Source of the DNA: Azospirillum brasilense
GTDB taxonomy: Bacteria > Pseudomonadota > Alphaproteobacteria > Azospirillales > Azospirillaceae
DNA length: 64,000 bases
Direction: 5' to 3'
Assembly (NCBI RefSeq): GCF_003349955.1
Contig: NZ_QLKQ01000001.1
Span: 150,701-214,700 of the forward strand
Of the stretch, positions 1-7,728 are shown piece by piece. The notes under the pieces are model-generated. The model saw nothing but the letters and a program-made list of their open reading frames with translations. It was not told the DNA's origin and searched no databases. Made by a program: the position numbers and the translations under genes. Numbering within the stretch: position 1 is the first letter of the stretch; each line of letters begins with the position of its first letter.

Positions 1-339
1 CGCTCGGCGCCACGCTGTTCACCGGCGCGCTGTTCAGGATTTCCGTGTAGGCCGAATAGGCCGTCGTCGTGTTGGCGTTGCCGTCGTTGGCGATCACCGC
101 CACCCGCAGGTACTTGTGCGCGTCGGAGCTGGTCAGCGTGTAGCTGGCGCTGGTCGCCCCGCTGATCGACGCCGCGTTGGTGCCGTTGCTGTCGTCCGCG
201 CGGTACCACTGATAGGTGTAGCTCAGCGTGTCGCCGTCCGGATCGCTCCAGGTGCCCGTCCCGCCGGTCAAGGCGTTGCCCACCGTCGCCGTTCCGCCAA
301 CCGTCGGAACCACGCTGTTCACCGGCGCGCCGTTGGAGG
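1..339 (-). repeat. 300-bp tandem repeat units coding Ig-like modules
   Basis: A 21-base string (ccacgctgttc + accggcgcgc) occurs at 10-30 and again at 310-330, an exact 300 bp period. It encodes the junction APVNSV at the start of successive modules. Only one complete unit and the start of the next are visible before the window edge. Confidence 0.75.
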
Positions 340-2677
340 GGGAAGAGCCCCCAAGGGTGATCTGGCTGGTCCGCGCGGTGCTGGTCGTTTCACCATCGTT
401 GACGGTGACCGTCGCGGTTCGGGTGCCAGCCGTGACGCTGCCGGCGGTGTTCTTGTACAGGATCAGTTGGATCACGGCCTGATAGTTCGCCACGCTGGCC
501 GCACCCCGCAAGGTGATCGTGCCGGTGTCATTGCCGGTGACGCTGATGCCGTAGGTTCTGGCCGTCGCCACGGAGGCCGCCAGCATGCTCAGCACTTCCG
601 CAGCGCCGTCCGACGTGCCGGACAGGGTGATGGTGGCGCCGAGCAGGCGGGTGTCGCTGTCCGTCTGGGCCAAAACGGCGTTGGGAGCGATCAGCACCCC
701 GGAGGCGGGCGTGGAGGTGCTGACGGACTCCCCGGTGCCGGCGCCCGCCCCGTTCAGGTCGACCGACGGCTCGCCCACGTTCCAATGCACCTCGTAGGCG
801 CCGAGGTCGAGGGCACCGTCGCGGATGCGGTCAATGCCGCGGATGTCGTAGCTGCCGCCGTAGCGGTTCGCGTTGCTGCTGTCGCCGGCGTTGATGAAGG
901 TCGTCGCGGTCGAGGCCGGACGATAGTCGCGCAGGCTGGTAGTGGCGTTGGTGGAGTCGACGAAGATCGCATTGCCGGTTATGGCGCCCTGATAATTGTT
1001 GCCCGCGTTCAGGGTTATCTTGTCGCTGTTGTAAACGATGGCGTTCGGATCGGCAAAACTCGTCCCACCAAGACTGCCGGAATTTCCCGCAATGATCGTG
1101 TTGTAAACGTTCACGGTCGCCGATCCACCGGAATAGGTGCCGATTCCCGACGTCTTGACGCTGATAGCGCCGGCATCGTTGTTAACGTAGCTGTTATTGA
1201 CAATGGTGACGTTGCGTATGTTCACCGTATAGTTAGCAGTGTTGTGCGTTTGCGCAATAATGGAGCCCGGGTAGAGAGCCGAATTCGAGCCCATGTTCAT
1301 GACGTAGTGGTTGTCTGCAAACAGACTGTTCTCGATCGTCAGCGTGTCGTTCACCTGCGTGCGAACGACCGCGAAGCCCGCCGTACCGACCACCACACCT
1401 GTGTTATCGCGGAAAACCGAGTTCTTGATCGTCACGGATGTGGACGCGGTGGTCGTGACGATGACGTTGTTCAGGTTGTCCTTGAAGATCGCGCCATCCA
1501 CTTCAAGCGACCCGTTCTGCAAGGTCAGCGCGCCCTGCAGGGCGGATCCCGAATAGAAGCGCTCCATGATGACGTTCTTGACCGTCAGCGTCTTGCCGGG
1601 CGCATTGAAGAGGATGCCGCGATAGTCCGTCGTCGCGGACACAGTGCCGGTGTTGGCGCCGGAGATCGTGATGTCGGCGATACCGTCGCCGTCCACGTCG
1701 CCGTTGATCGTGAAGCTCTGAACCGCCGCCGTCAGGAGGCTTGTCGTGACGCCCAGGGAAATCTTGCTGGAGACCAGCGTCGAGCTGAACTCGATCACGT
1801 CCCCGGCGGCCGCGTTGGCGATCGCGTGGTTCAACGATCCCGCCGCCGTCCCGGTCGCCGAAGTGACGACCACGGTTCCCAACCGGCCGCTGAAGGTCTC
1901 CATGGACGACAGGGCAAAGGGAATCGCCGCCTCGATGGCCCCGCTTTGCACCTCCAGTGTCCAGTTCTGGCCGGCGGCGTTGCCGGTCTCGTCGCTGGAC
2001 ACCGCCACGTCGGCCCCGGTGAGCCGATGGACCGTCTGGACGAACTCCTGCCCCGCCTGTCCGGCGCCGACGTTGCAGGCGTAGAAAAGAATGTCGCCGC
2101 CGGGCTTCAGCGCGGCGCCGATCGCCTGGAGATCCTGCGCGCGATTCGCCAAGCCGTCCGCCCAATAGGCGCGGCCGGCGATGTAGAGATGGCCTTCGTT
2201 GCCGTGGCTGACGACCTGGACGGAATCCAGACCGGACATTCCGGACAGCGCCTTCGCCATCTGGCCGAGCGCCTCCTGCTGGGGGTCGAGCAGGACGACC
2301 TTGGCGTCGGGGGCGATGTCCTTGATCAACGTTTGATAGTCGTTCACGCTGGTGTCGACGAACACCACCGAACGGACCGGCCCCTGGGGTTCGGTGTGCG
2401 TCTGCGCGGAGGCGGCCGGGGCGGCCGCCACGGGAACATTCGCCTCCTTGGCCGCCCAATCGGCCAGCTTGTCGGCGGCGTCGGCCTTGCCGGCGCCCTG
2501 ATCGTTCGGCACGGGATCGGGTTGCAGATGGGCTTCGGCGGCTGTAGCGGCCCCCGCCGCGTCGAACATGAAGCGCTGTTCGAGAGCCATCGCGAACATC
2601 GATGAGGACGGCTTGCGTGCCATGCCGGAACGCCCATTCACACCGCTGCCGTTCGAACCACGCTTGCGCGCCATCAT
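1..2677 (-). CDS. Large DUF4347-containing adhesin-like surface protein, C-terminus cut by window edge
   Basis: At least 892 codons are present and the frame is still open at base 1, so the protein continues to the left. It starts at ATG 2677 behind GGGAGACTG. Order seen: a basic N-terminus, an ALEQRFMFDA motif (about residues 31-40) typical of the start of such giant proteins, a DUF4347 domain (about 102-265) with a Ser-His-Gly (H158) and an Ala-Cys-Asn (C201) motif, then Ser/Thr/Asn/Gly-rich sequence resembling a right-handed beta-helix (repeated short V-x-N-x-x-I steps), then Ig/cadherin-like modules beginning APVNSV. Such proteins are usually very large, exported and cell-surface or secreted. 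There is no classical Sec signal; export by a type I system is a family-based guess. It lies downstream of the GNAT gene on the same strand with a 415 bp gap that has its own likely promoter. The family call is firm, the biological role is not. Confidence 0.85.
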   Translation of the reverse strand, partial: MMARKRGSNGSGVNGRSGMARKPSSSMFAMALEQRFMFDAAGAATAAEAHLQPDPVPNDQGAGKADAADKLADWAAKEANVPVAAAPAASAQTHTEPQGPVRSVVFVDTSVNDYQTLIKDIAPDAKVVLLDPQQEALGQMAKALSGMSGLDSVQVVSHGNEGHLYIAGRAYWADGLANRAQDLQAIGAALKPGGDILFYACNVGAGQAGQEFVQTVHRLTGADVAVSSDETGNAAGQNWTLEVQSGAIEAAIPFALSSMETFSGRLGTVVVTSATGTAAGSLNHAIANAAAGDVIEFSSTLVSSKISLGVTTSLLTAAVQSFTINGDVDGDGIADITISGANTGTVSATTDYRGILFNAPGKTLTVKNVIMERFYSGSALQGALTLQNGSLEVDGAIFKDNLNNVIVTTTASTSVTIKNSVFRDNTGVVVGTAGFAVVRTQVNDTLTIENSLFADNHYVMNMGSNSALYPGSIIAQTHNTANYTVNIRNVTIVNNSYVNNDAGAISVKTSGIGTYSGGSATVNVYNTIIAGNSGSLGGTSFADPNAIVYNSDKITLNAGNNYQGAITGNAIFVDSTNATTSLRDYRPASTATTFINAGDSSNANRYGGSYDIRGIDRIRDGALDLGAYEVHWNVGEPSVDLNGAGAGTGESVSTSTPASGVLIAPNAVLAQTDSDTRLLGATITLSGTSDGAAEVLSMLAASVATARTYGISVTGNDTGTITLRGAASVANYQAVIQLILYKNTAGSVTAGTRTATVTVNDGETTSTARTSQITLGGSSPSNGAPVNSVVPTVGGTATVGNALTGGTGTWSDPDGDTLSYTYQWYRADDSNGTNAASISGATSASYTLTSSDAHKYLRVAVIANDGNANTTTAYSAYTEILNSAPVNSVAPS

Positions 2678-3092
2678 CAGTCTCCCGCCATACGCAACAC
2701 CGCCCGACCCTACGCCGGAAGCAGTCACCAAAAAGTGAATAGCTTGCGGGAGACTACCACCTTTTCACAGTCTTTAACAGCGCATCAGCCTATTCTGGCG
2801 GCAGAAGGAGTGCCCTGTTTGCATCGATTTGCATCAGGAAAGAGAGCCAAGCCGACATAATTCGATGCATTTGCTTCCGTAATGCATTGTCGATTTCATC
2901 ACTGAAACAAATGCATATAAAAGTATGCTTTTTGCAGCAGAACCTCGCCTTTGGCGGGCGTTCGGCGGACAAAATCAAGCATTCACGGGCAGAACACTGC
3001 GCGCCGATGTCACAGGCCCGGCACAAGATGACCGCCCCGGAACTCGATCAAGAGGAAGCGGACCGCCCGACCGCGTTACAATGGAGCCGGAA
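2678..3092. other. 415-bp intergenic region, AT-rich, upstream of the DUF4347 gene
   Basis: No convincing gene: the open frames here have neither a good ribosome site nor family-like composition. The stretch from about 2750 to 2960 is far more AT-rich than the surrounding coding DNA and holds a cluster of TGCAT motifs, so it probably carries the promoter and control sites of the leftward adhesin gene. Confidence 0.5.
2820..2916. promoter_or_regulatory. Cluster of five TGCAT motifs
   Basis: TGCAT occurs at 2820, 2830, 2866, 2883 and 2912; three of these are the palindrome ATGCAT (2865-2870, 2882-2887, 2911-2916). The clustering within 97 bp of a promoter-like AT-rich region suggests a protein-binding array. 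No factor can be named. Confidence 0.3.
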
Positions 3093-3662
3093 TCAGGACG
3101 CTCCACCCTGGTGCATCTGCACCGGCAGGATCTGCGGCGGCAGATGCTGGATTCCCGGATGGCCGGGCGGAAGCCAGATCAACTCCAGGGACGGCGACGT
3201 CTTCGCCAGAAGATCGAAGCCCAACCGATGGTAAAACCAGTGGACGCGCGTCTCCACCTCGGCCACCGACAAGGTGATCGGCATGCGCATTTGCGCCGCA
3301 GTCCCTTGGAAGCTGCGCAGAAGATCGGTGCCGATGCCTTTGCCGCGGGCCAGACGGTGGATTTCCACCTCCGACACCCGCCAGTCGTAGCGGCCGAGAT
3401 CCATGACGATCCGGCCGACCGGCTGGCCCGTCTTCTCGACGACGAAATCCAGATGCTCCGGATAACGGGTTTCCTGCCCCATGCGCCGGGCGCTGTACTG
3501 CTGTTCGTAGAGCGTCCGGATGAAGTCACGGTCATGGTGCGCCTTGGCCAGCCACGGGCGCGCGTCCATGAACAGGCCCATCAGGAAGTCGTCGTCCGAT
3601 GGGCGGGGGAACCGCACCGTCAATCCGCCGAGCAGCGGCAGCGACCCATTCAGAACGGCCAT
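3093..3662 (-). CDS. GNAT-family N-acetyltransferase
   Basis: 189 residues. ATG 3662 is preferred over upstream in-frame starts because GGAAGGGG lies 8-10 bases before it and the protein then begins directly with a GNAT fold (TVRFPRPSD opening strand). The acetyl-CoA binding motif is seen in the R-G-K-G-I-G-T stretch (about residue 116), preceded by VEIHRLA and followed by a V-E-x-x-x-x-V-H-W-F-Y-H-R-L-G-F segment typical of motif B. It is divergent from the first collar gene and upstream of the adhesin. GNAT genes beside MdpB-like collar genes recur in bacteria (recollection, not searched). Substrate unknown. Confidence 0.8.
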   Translation of the reverse strand: MAVLNGSLPLLGGLTVRFPRPSDDDFLMGLFMDARPWLAKAHHDRDFIRTLYEQQYSARRMGQETRYPEHLDFVVEKTGQPVGRIVMDLGRYDWRVSEVEIHRLARGKGIGTDLLRSFQGTAAQMRMPITLSVAEVETRVHWFYHRLGFDLLAKTSPSLELIWLPPGHPGIQHLPPQILPVQMHQGGAS

Positions 3663-4080
3663 CGGCCACACCCCTTCCGGTAGCACAAGCGCGTGCCCTG
3701 AATAGCCGAAAACGCGTGCACGACGCAAGAATCGCCGCCATGCACCCGCGGCGCGGCGGACACGGCGCGAGTCGTCCGCCTCGGTATCGGGGCGGTGCGG
3801 CGCGCGTGGCCAGGAGCCGCTCGACGCTCCGGGCGAATCGCCCTGTGCGCCCCCGATCCGGCCAAACCGTGCAGAGCATACACCAATGCGCAACCAAAAG
3901 GTTTTTCTGAAACGATAACAATCGGAAAAAGTAACTTTTTGTATCGTTTATTGCCCGCGAACCAGCCGATCAGGAGAATATGTCGGTATGCTTTCTATCA
4001 CATTCGGCGGCGTGGCGCGTCGTTGGTAAGACGCTGGCCACAGGCCGCTGCAACCGGTTTCATAAACAGGAGGTGTCGTC
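3663..4080. other. 418-bp divergent intergenic region between GNAT and collar gene
   Basis: GC-rich next to the GNAT start, then AT-rich from about 3890 to 4000 where a nested inverted repeat lies. A strong ribosome site (AGGAGGTGTCGTC then ATG) ends the region before the collar gene. I see no gene in it. Confidence 0.5.
3910..3949. promoter_or_regulatory. Nested inverted repeat upstream of collar gene
   Basis: Outer arms AAACGATA (3910-3917) and TATCGTTT (3942-3949) enclose an inner perfect 15-base palindrome AAAAAGT-A-ACTTTTT (3926-3940). The element is 130 bp before the collar start, in the only AT-rich part of the region. It could be an operator or a hairpin ending GNAT-side antisense transcription; its symmetry favours a dimeric-protein site. 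Confidence 0.45.
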
Positions 4081-4752
4081 ATGGAAGTTTACCTCGGCCT
4101 GGTTTTCCCGTTCACCGGCGCCTACGCCCCCCAGTACACGGCCCAGTGCCTGGGCCAGCAGCTGCAGACCGGCCAGAACCAGGCTCTGTTCGCGGTCACC
4201 GGCGCGATGTACGGCGGCAACGGCACGACCAATTTCAACCTGCCGGACCTGCGCGGCCGCGTGATGGTGGGGTCCGGCACCAGCCCCTACCTCAACAACC
4301 AGACGCTCAACCCGGGGAATTTCGGCGGCGTCGCGAACAACATACTCACCCAGCAGAATCTGCCGGCGCACATCCACGCCGCGACCTTCTCGCCGGTCGG
4401 CAGCAGCACCAGCGCGACCGTCACCGCCGCCGCGGCCATCCCGGTGAGCACCGTCGTCGGCGCCAGCAGCACCCCGGCGGGCGGCAACAACTATCTCGGC
4501 GCCCTCCGGCTCAACGACACCGTCGGCGCCGGCATCGAGCTGGAGGGCCCCTACAGCTCCGGCACCGCGCCGAACGGTTCGGCCCTGGTCGGTTCGGCCA
4601 CCGGCACCGTCACGATGGGCGGACTGACGGGCACGGTCAGCATTTCGGCGGGCGGCGGCGTCACCGCCCCGACTCCGGTGAACAACATGCAGCCCTATCT
4701 GGCTTTGACCATGCTGATCGTCACCAGCGGCATCTTCCCGATGCGCGACTGA
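4081..4752 (+). CDS. Tail-collar domain protein, MdpB-like (paralogue 1)
   Basis: 223 residues. The N-terminal third is a phage tail collar domain: opening VYLGLVFPFTGAYAP, the C-L-G-Q-Q-L turn, and the FNLPDLRGRVMVG signature (about residues 52-64). The middle carries L-P-A-H-I-H-A, the conserved His-rich turn of these proteins, followed by a Gly/Ser/Thr/Ala-rich segment; the C-terminus is N-N-M-Q-P-Y-L-A-L-T-M-L-I-V-T-S-G-I-F-P. Such short free-standing collar proteins (COG4675, microcystin-dependent protein MdpB type) are found in many bacteria outside phages. There is no signal peptide. Paralogous to the gene at 5259. The start is fixed by AGGAGG. Function unknown. Confidence 0.88.
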   Translation: MEVYLGLVFPFTGAYAPQYTAQCLGQQLQTGQNQALFAVTGAMYGGNGTTNFNLPDLRGRVMVGSGTSPYLNNQTLNPGNFGGVANNILTQQNLPAHIHAATFSPVGSSTSATVTAAAAIPVSTVVGASSTPAGGNNYLGALRLNDTVGAGIELEGPYSSGTAPNGSALVGSATGTVTMGGLTGTVSISAGGGVTAPTPVNNMQPYLALTMLIVTSGIFPMRD

Positions 4753-4862
4753 TCCGGGGTCACTCCCCGATCGTCGACCACCGGATGGACGGATGCGGCG
4801 TTTTGGCTTTGCACGCCCGGAACGACCGCCGCACTTCAAGACCCTGAGCCCGGACCTTTGAG

Positions 4863-5183
4863 ATGACCATCGACATCGCCTCCATCTCCCACGAGATGTT
4901 CGCCCCGCATCTCGGCCAGACGTTCCGTTTCGTGGCCCCGGAGGACGGGTCCGTGATCACGGAGGTCGAACTGACGAAGCTGACGCCGCGGCCGGAATGC
5001 ACGCCGCGCTGGGCGAAACGCACGTCCTTTTCGGCTCTGTTCGAAACCTACGGCATCAGCCATCTGTGGAACGGCTATTTCCAGATCGACCATCCGACGA
5101 CGGGATTGCTGGGCCCCTTCTACATCGTGCGGATCATTCCGCGCGATCCCGAACGGGGCTGCTTCGAACTGGTCCTGAACTGA
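4863..5183 (+). CDS. DUF6916-like small protein
   Basis: 106 residues, lying between the two collar genes in the same direction (110 bp after the first, 75 bp before the second). Opening H-E-M-F-A-P-H-L-G-Q-T-F and later G-Y-F-Q-I-D-H-P plus L-G-P-F-Y-I-V-R-I-I-P fit the DUF6916 family, which habitually accompanies MdpB-like collar genes. No signal peptide or membrane segment; a compact beta protein is likely. The ribosome site before 4863 is weak, so translation may depend on the upstream gene. Role unknown; a partner or chaperone of the collar proteins is a guess. Confidence 0.75.
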   Translation: MTIDIASISHEMFAPHLGQTFRFVAPEDGSVITEVELTKLTPRPECTPRWAKRTSFSALFETYGISHLWNGYFQIDHPTTGLLGPFYIVRIIPRDPERGCFELVLN

Positions 5184-5258
5184 GCCCGGCCGCCGGGTCC
5201 TTCGCACACCATCGCGCACCGTCCGTCCCAGCGCATCGATACCACCGGAGATTTCGCC

Positions 5259-5945
5259 ATGGATTTCTATATAGGGTCCGTCTTTCCATTCGCCGGCAAC
5301 TTCGCCCCCGTGAACACGCAGCAATGCCTGGGACAAGCGGTCAGCTCGGCGCAGTTCCAAGCCCTGTGGGCGATCACGGCCGGGGCCTTCGGCACCGCGA
5401 AGGACAACTCGACGTTCAACCTGCCGGACCTGCGCGGCCGCGTGATGGTGGGGCCGGGGACCAGCCCCTACACCAGCACCACGCTCATCAACGGCTACGC
5501 GGGCGGGACGCAGTACACGACGATCATCGGCAACAATCTGCCGATGCACACCCACGGGGCCGCCTTCCAGGGTGGCAGCGCGGGCGGCACCGTGCCGTTC
5601 AACGCGACGGTCACCGTTCCGCTGAACCCGGCGGTCGGCACCAGCAACATCCCGTCCGCCATTCCCGCGGTGCTGGGCGGCCAATTCATCGATCCGAGCA
5701 CCGACGTGAGCGTCGACGGTCCCTACATCCCGGCCTCCAGCATGCCGACGCCGCCGACCGGAAGCTCGCTGATGGGCGCGCTCTCCTCGCAGGGCACGGT
5801 CAGCGGCGGCCCCACGGGCGCCACCATCGAGGTGAGCCCGGGCGGCGGCGTCGTCTCGACCCCGGTCGCCCTCAACAACCTGCAGCCCTACCAGTCGCTG
5901 TTCTTCTTCATCTTCATGCTGGGCTATTTCCCGTCGCGTGATTGA
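5259..5945 (+). CDS. Tail-collar domain protein, MdpB-like (paralogue 2)
   Basis: 228 residues, same architecture as the gene at 4081: FYIGSVFPFAGNFAP opening, FNLPDLRGRVMVG signature, L-P-M-H-T-H-G turn and a C-terminus ending L-F-F-F-I-F-M-L-G-Y-F-P-S-R-D. The DNA coding the collar signature is identical to that of paralogue 1 over 39 bases (5415-5453 against 4234-4272) although flanking sequence has diverged. Its 3-prime end overlaps the convergent hydrolase gene by 32 bp. No phage morphogenesis genes are near, so this is not a prophage remnant. Confidence 0.88.
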   Translation: MDFYIGSVFPFAGNFAPVNTQQCLGQAVSSAQFQALWAITAGAFGTAKDNSTFNLPDLRGRVMVGPGTSPYTSTTLINGYAGGTQYTTIIGNNLPMHTHGAAFQGGSAGGTVPFNATVTVPLNPAVGTSNIPSAIPAVLGGQFIDPSTDVSVDGPYIPASSMPTPPTGSSLMGALSSQGTVSGGPTGATIEVSPGGGVVSTPVALNNLQPYQSLFFFIFMLGYFPSRD

Positions 5946-7728
5946 CGCGGAGCGCCCCGGTCCCTTCCGGTGGGCCGGGGCCCTTCCCGCGCACGGTGCC
6001 CGTCGCGCCCGCGCCAATTTGGTCCAACAGCTCATCCAGCAGGTCGGCGAAGCGCTCCCGCGCGGCGCGCTCCATCAGGCTGTGATCGGCCCCGGCGAGG
6101 CGCTCCATCCACAGCCCGCCCATCCGGCGCAGCCGCCCGCCGTCGGCCCCGGCCTGCGCCTCCAACTCGCCCAGCGTCACGTCGCCCGCGCTGTGGACCA
6201 TCAGCGTGCGGGCTCCGCGGTCGGCCAGCGCCTGGAAGGCGTGGAGCACATCGTCGCGGGCGTAGCCGCCCCCCGTCAGTCCGGCGCGCAGCCGCCCGGC
6301 CCCGATGCGCAGCCGGCGGGCCGCGCGCTCCGACAGGCCGCGCGCGACGCGCGACGCCTTGCGGTCCTGGCGCAGGATGGCCCGCCACACCGCCGGCTCG
6401 GTCAGCCGGGGAAGATAAGCGGCGGCCGGCTTCACCGCGCTGCCGATGGCCTCCTCCTGCGTCACCCCGTCCCCCAGAACGAAGCGGCCCGGATTGACCA
6501 GCGCCAGCCCGACCACGCGCGGGTCGGCCAGCGCGACGCGCAGCGCCACCGCCGCTCCGGCGCACAACCCCACGGCCACGGCGGCGCCATGCCCCGCCGC
6601 CGCCAGCGCGTCCAGCCCGGCTTGCGCATCCTCCACCATATCGCGGCAATAGATCAGCCCGTCACGGCGTCCGGGCTTCGACGCGCTGTCGCCCAACCCG
6701 CCGAGATCCAGGCGCAGCGAGGCGATCCCCCGCGCAGCCAGCCGCCGGGCCAGCCGCACCGACATGCGCCCGGTGCCGGTGTGGGGCGTGGCGCCGCTGT
6801 TCAGCAGCAGGACGGCGGGCCGCTCGGCGGCCGCGGCGGCCGGCTCGCAGAGGACGCCGAACAGACCGGCGCCGGGACCGAAACGGAGCGGGCGCTCCAC
6901 CGCGCCGGCAAGGCACAAACGGAGGGCGGGCGCCGCCACCGTCCGGAGCGGACCGGCGGGCGCCATCCCGCGCGCCAGCCAGGCCGTCACACGCGCGAAA
7001 GCCGGGCAGTCCAGAGCCGCGTGCTGGACGCTGCTCATCAGCCGCGCGTGGTCGGGGAAGGGCGCCTCGTCGACGTCCGCCCCCAGCGCACGGAACCGTT
7101 CCGCCAGAACGGCCGCGCGGCCCTCCGGGCGGTCGAGGATCAGCACCCGCGGCGCCGGGGCCTCGGTCAGCCGCGCGAGGTCGAGCGCACGCAGGGCCTC
7201 CGCCGTTTCCGGAGCAAGGCGGAACCCGGCGCTGTCGATCCCCTCCGGCCCCACCGCGGGCGGGGCGTCCGCCGGACGTTCGGCGAGCAGGGCGACCGCC
7301 CGCAATTCCTGCAGGAAGGCCCGGCCCGAGGGAAAAGGCGACAGCAGGACCAGGGCGTCCGCCCCCACCTCGCGGGCCGCCGCCGTGGCGAGCAGGGCGC
7401 CCAGCCGCAAGCCCACCAGCGCCACCTCCCCCACCCCCGCGACGGCGCGCAGATGGGCGGCCGCGGCGCGGATGCCGCCGAGCCACGCCTCCAGCCGGGC
7501 CGGATCGTCCTCCTCCCCGGCGCTGTTTCCGGTGCCGGGATAATCGAAGCGCAGAACCGGCAATCCGGCCGCGGCCAGCTTTTCGGCAAAGCCACGCCAC
7601 GCCCGATGGGTGGCCAGCGCCTCCGCGCCATAGGGCGCGCACAGCACGACGCCGCGCCGCCCACCCGCCGGGTGCAGCCAGCCGAAACAGTCCTCGAACA
7701 GAACGGGCATGGGCGGTTCGGGCGTCAT
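5914..7728 (-). CDS. Fused double alpha/beta hydrolase, exosortase-associated hydrolase type
   Basis: 604 residues with two alpha/beta-hydrolase domains in tandem. In the first (about 1-290) the nucleophile elbow is G-L-R-L-G, with Arg where Ser is expected, as in the exosortase-A-associated hydrolase 2 family. In the second (about 300-590) it is G-L-C-A-G, a Cys nucleophile as in hydrolase 1. Late His candidates are in G-A-D-H-S-L-M. Start ATG 7728 overlaps the upstream stop (ATGA) and has GGGGGGAC before it. It is the last gene of the carrier-protein operon, so it may act as a thioesterase or acyltransferase releasing the acyl group from the carrier. Exosortase genes are not in the window. 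Reaction not known. Confidence 0.8.
   Translation of the reverse strand: MTPEPPMPVLFEDCFGWLHPAGGRRGVVLCAPYGAEALATHRAWRGFAEKLAAAGLPVLRFDYPGTGNSAGEEDDPARLEAWLGGIRAAAAHLRAVAGVGEVALVGLRLGALLATAAAREVGADALVLLSPFPSGRAFLQELRAVALLAERPADAPPAVGPEGIDSAGFRLAPETAEALRALDLARLTEAPAPRVLILDRPEGRAAVLAERFRALGADVDEAPFPDHARLMSSVQHAALDCPAFARVTAWLARGMAPAGPLRTVAAPALRLCLAGAVERPLRFGPGAGLFGVLCEPAAAAAERPAVLLLNSGATPHTGTGRMSVRLARRLAARGIASLRLDLGGLGDSASKPGRRDGLIYCRDMVEDAQAGLDALAAAGHGAAVAVGLCAGAAVALRVALADPRVVGLALVNPGRFVLGDGVTQEEAIGSAVKPAAAYLPRLTEPAVWRAILRQDRKASRVARGLSERAARRLRIGAGRLRAGLTGGGYARDDVLHAFQALADRGARTLMVHSAGDVTLGELEAQAGADGGRLRRMGGLWMERLAGADHSLMERAARERFADLLDELLDQIGAGATGTVRGKGPGPPEGTGALRVNHATGNSPA

Noticed and set aside
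116-2605. Long plus-strand open frame of 829 codons
   Set aside because: It is antisense to the DUF4347 gene; its protein is repetitive in Arg/Gly/Asp without family features, typical of GC-rich antisense frames.
2887-3234. Small plus-strand gene in the spacer before the GNAT gene
   Set aside because: It runs antisense into the GNAT gene, lacks a ribosome site and has no family features.
4081-5945. Prophage remnant
   Set aside because: Only collar-domain proteins are present; no capsid, terminase, baseplate, lysis or integrase genes.
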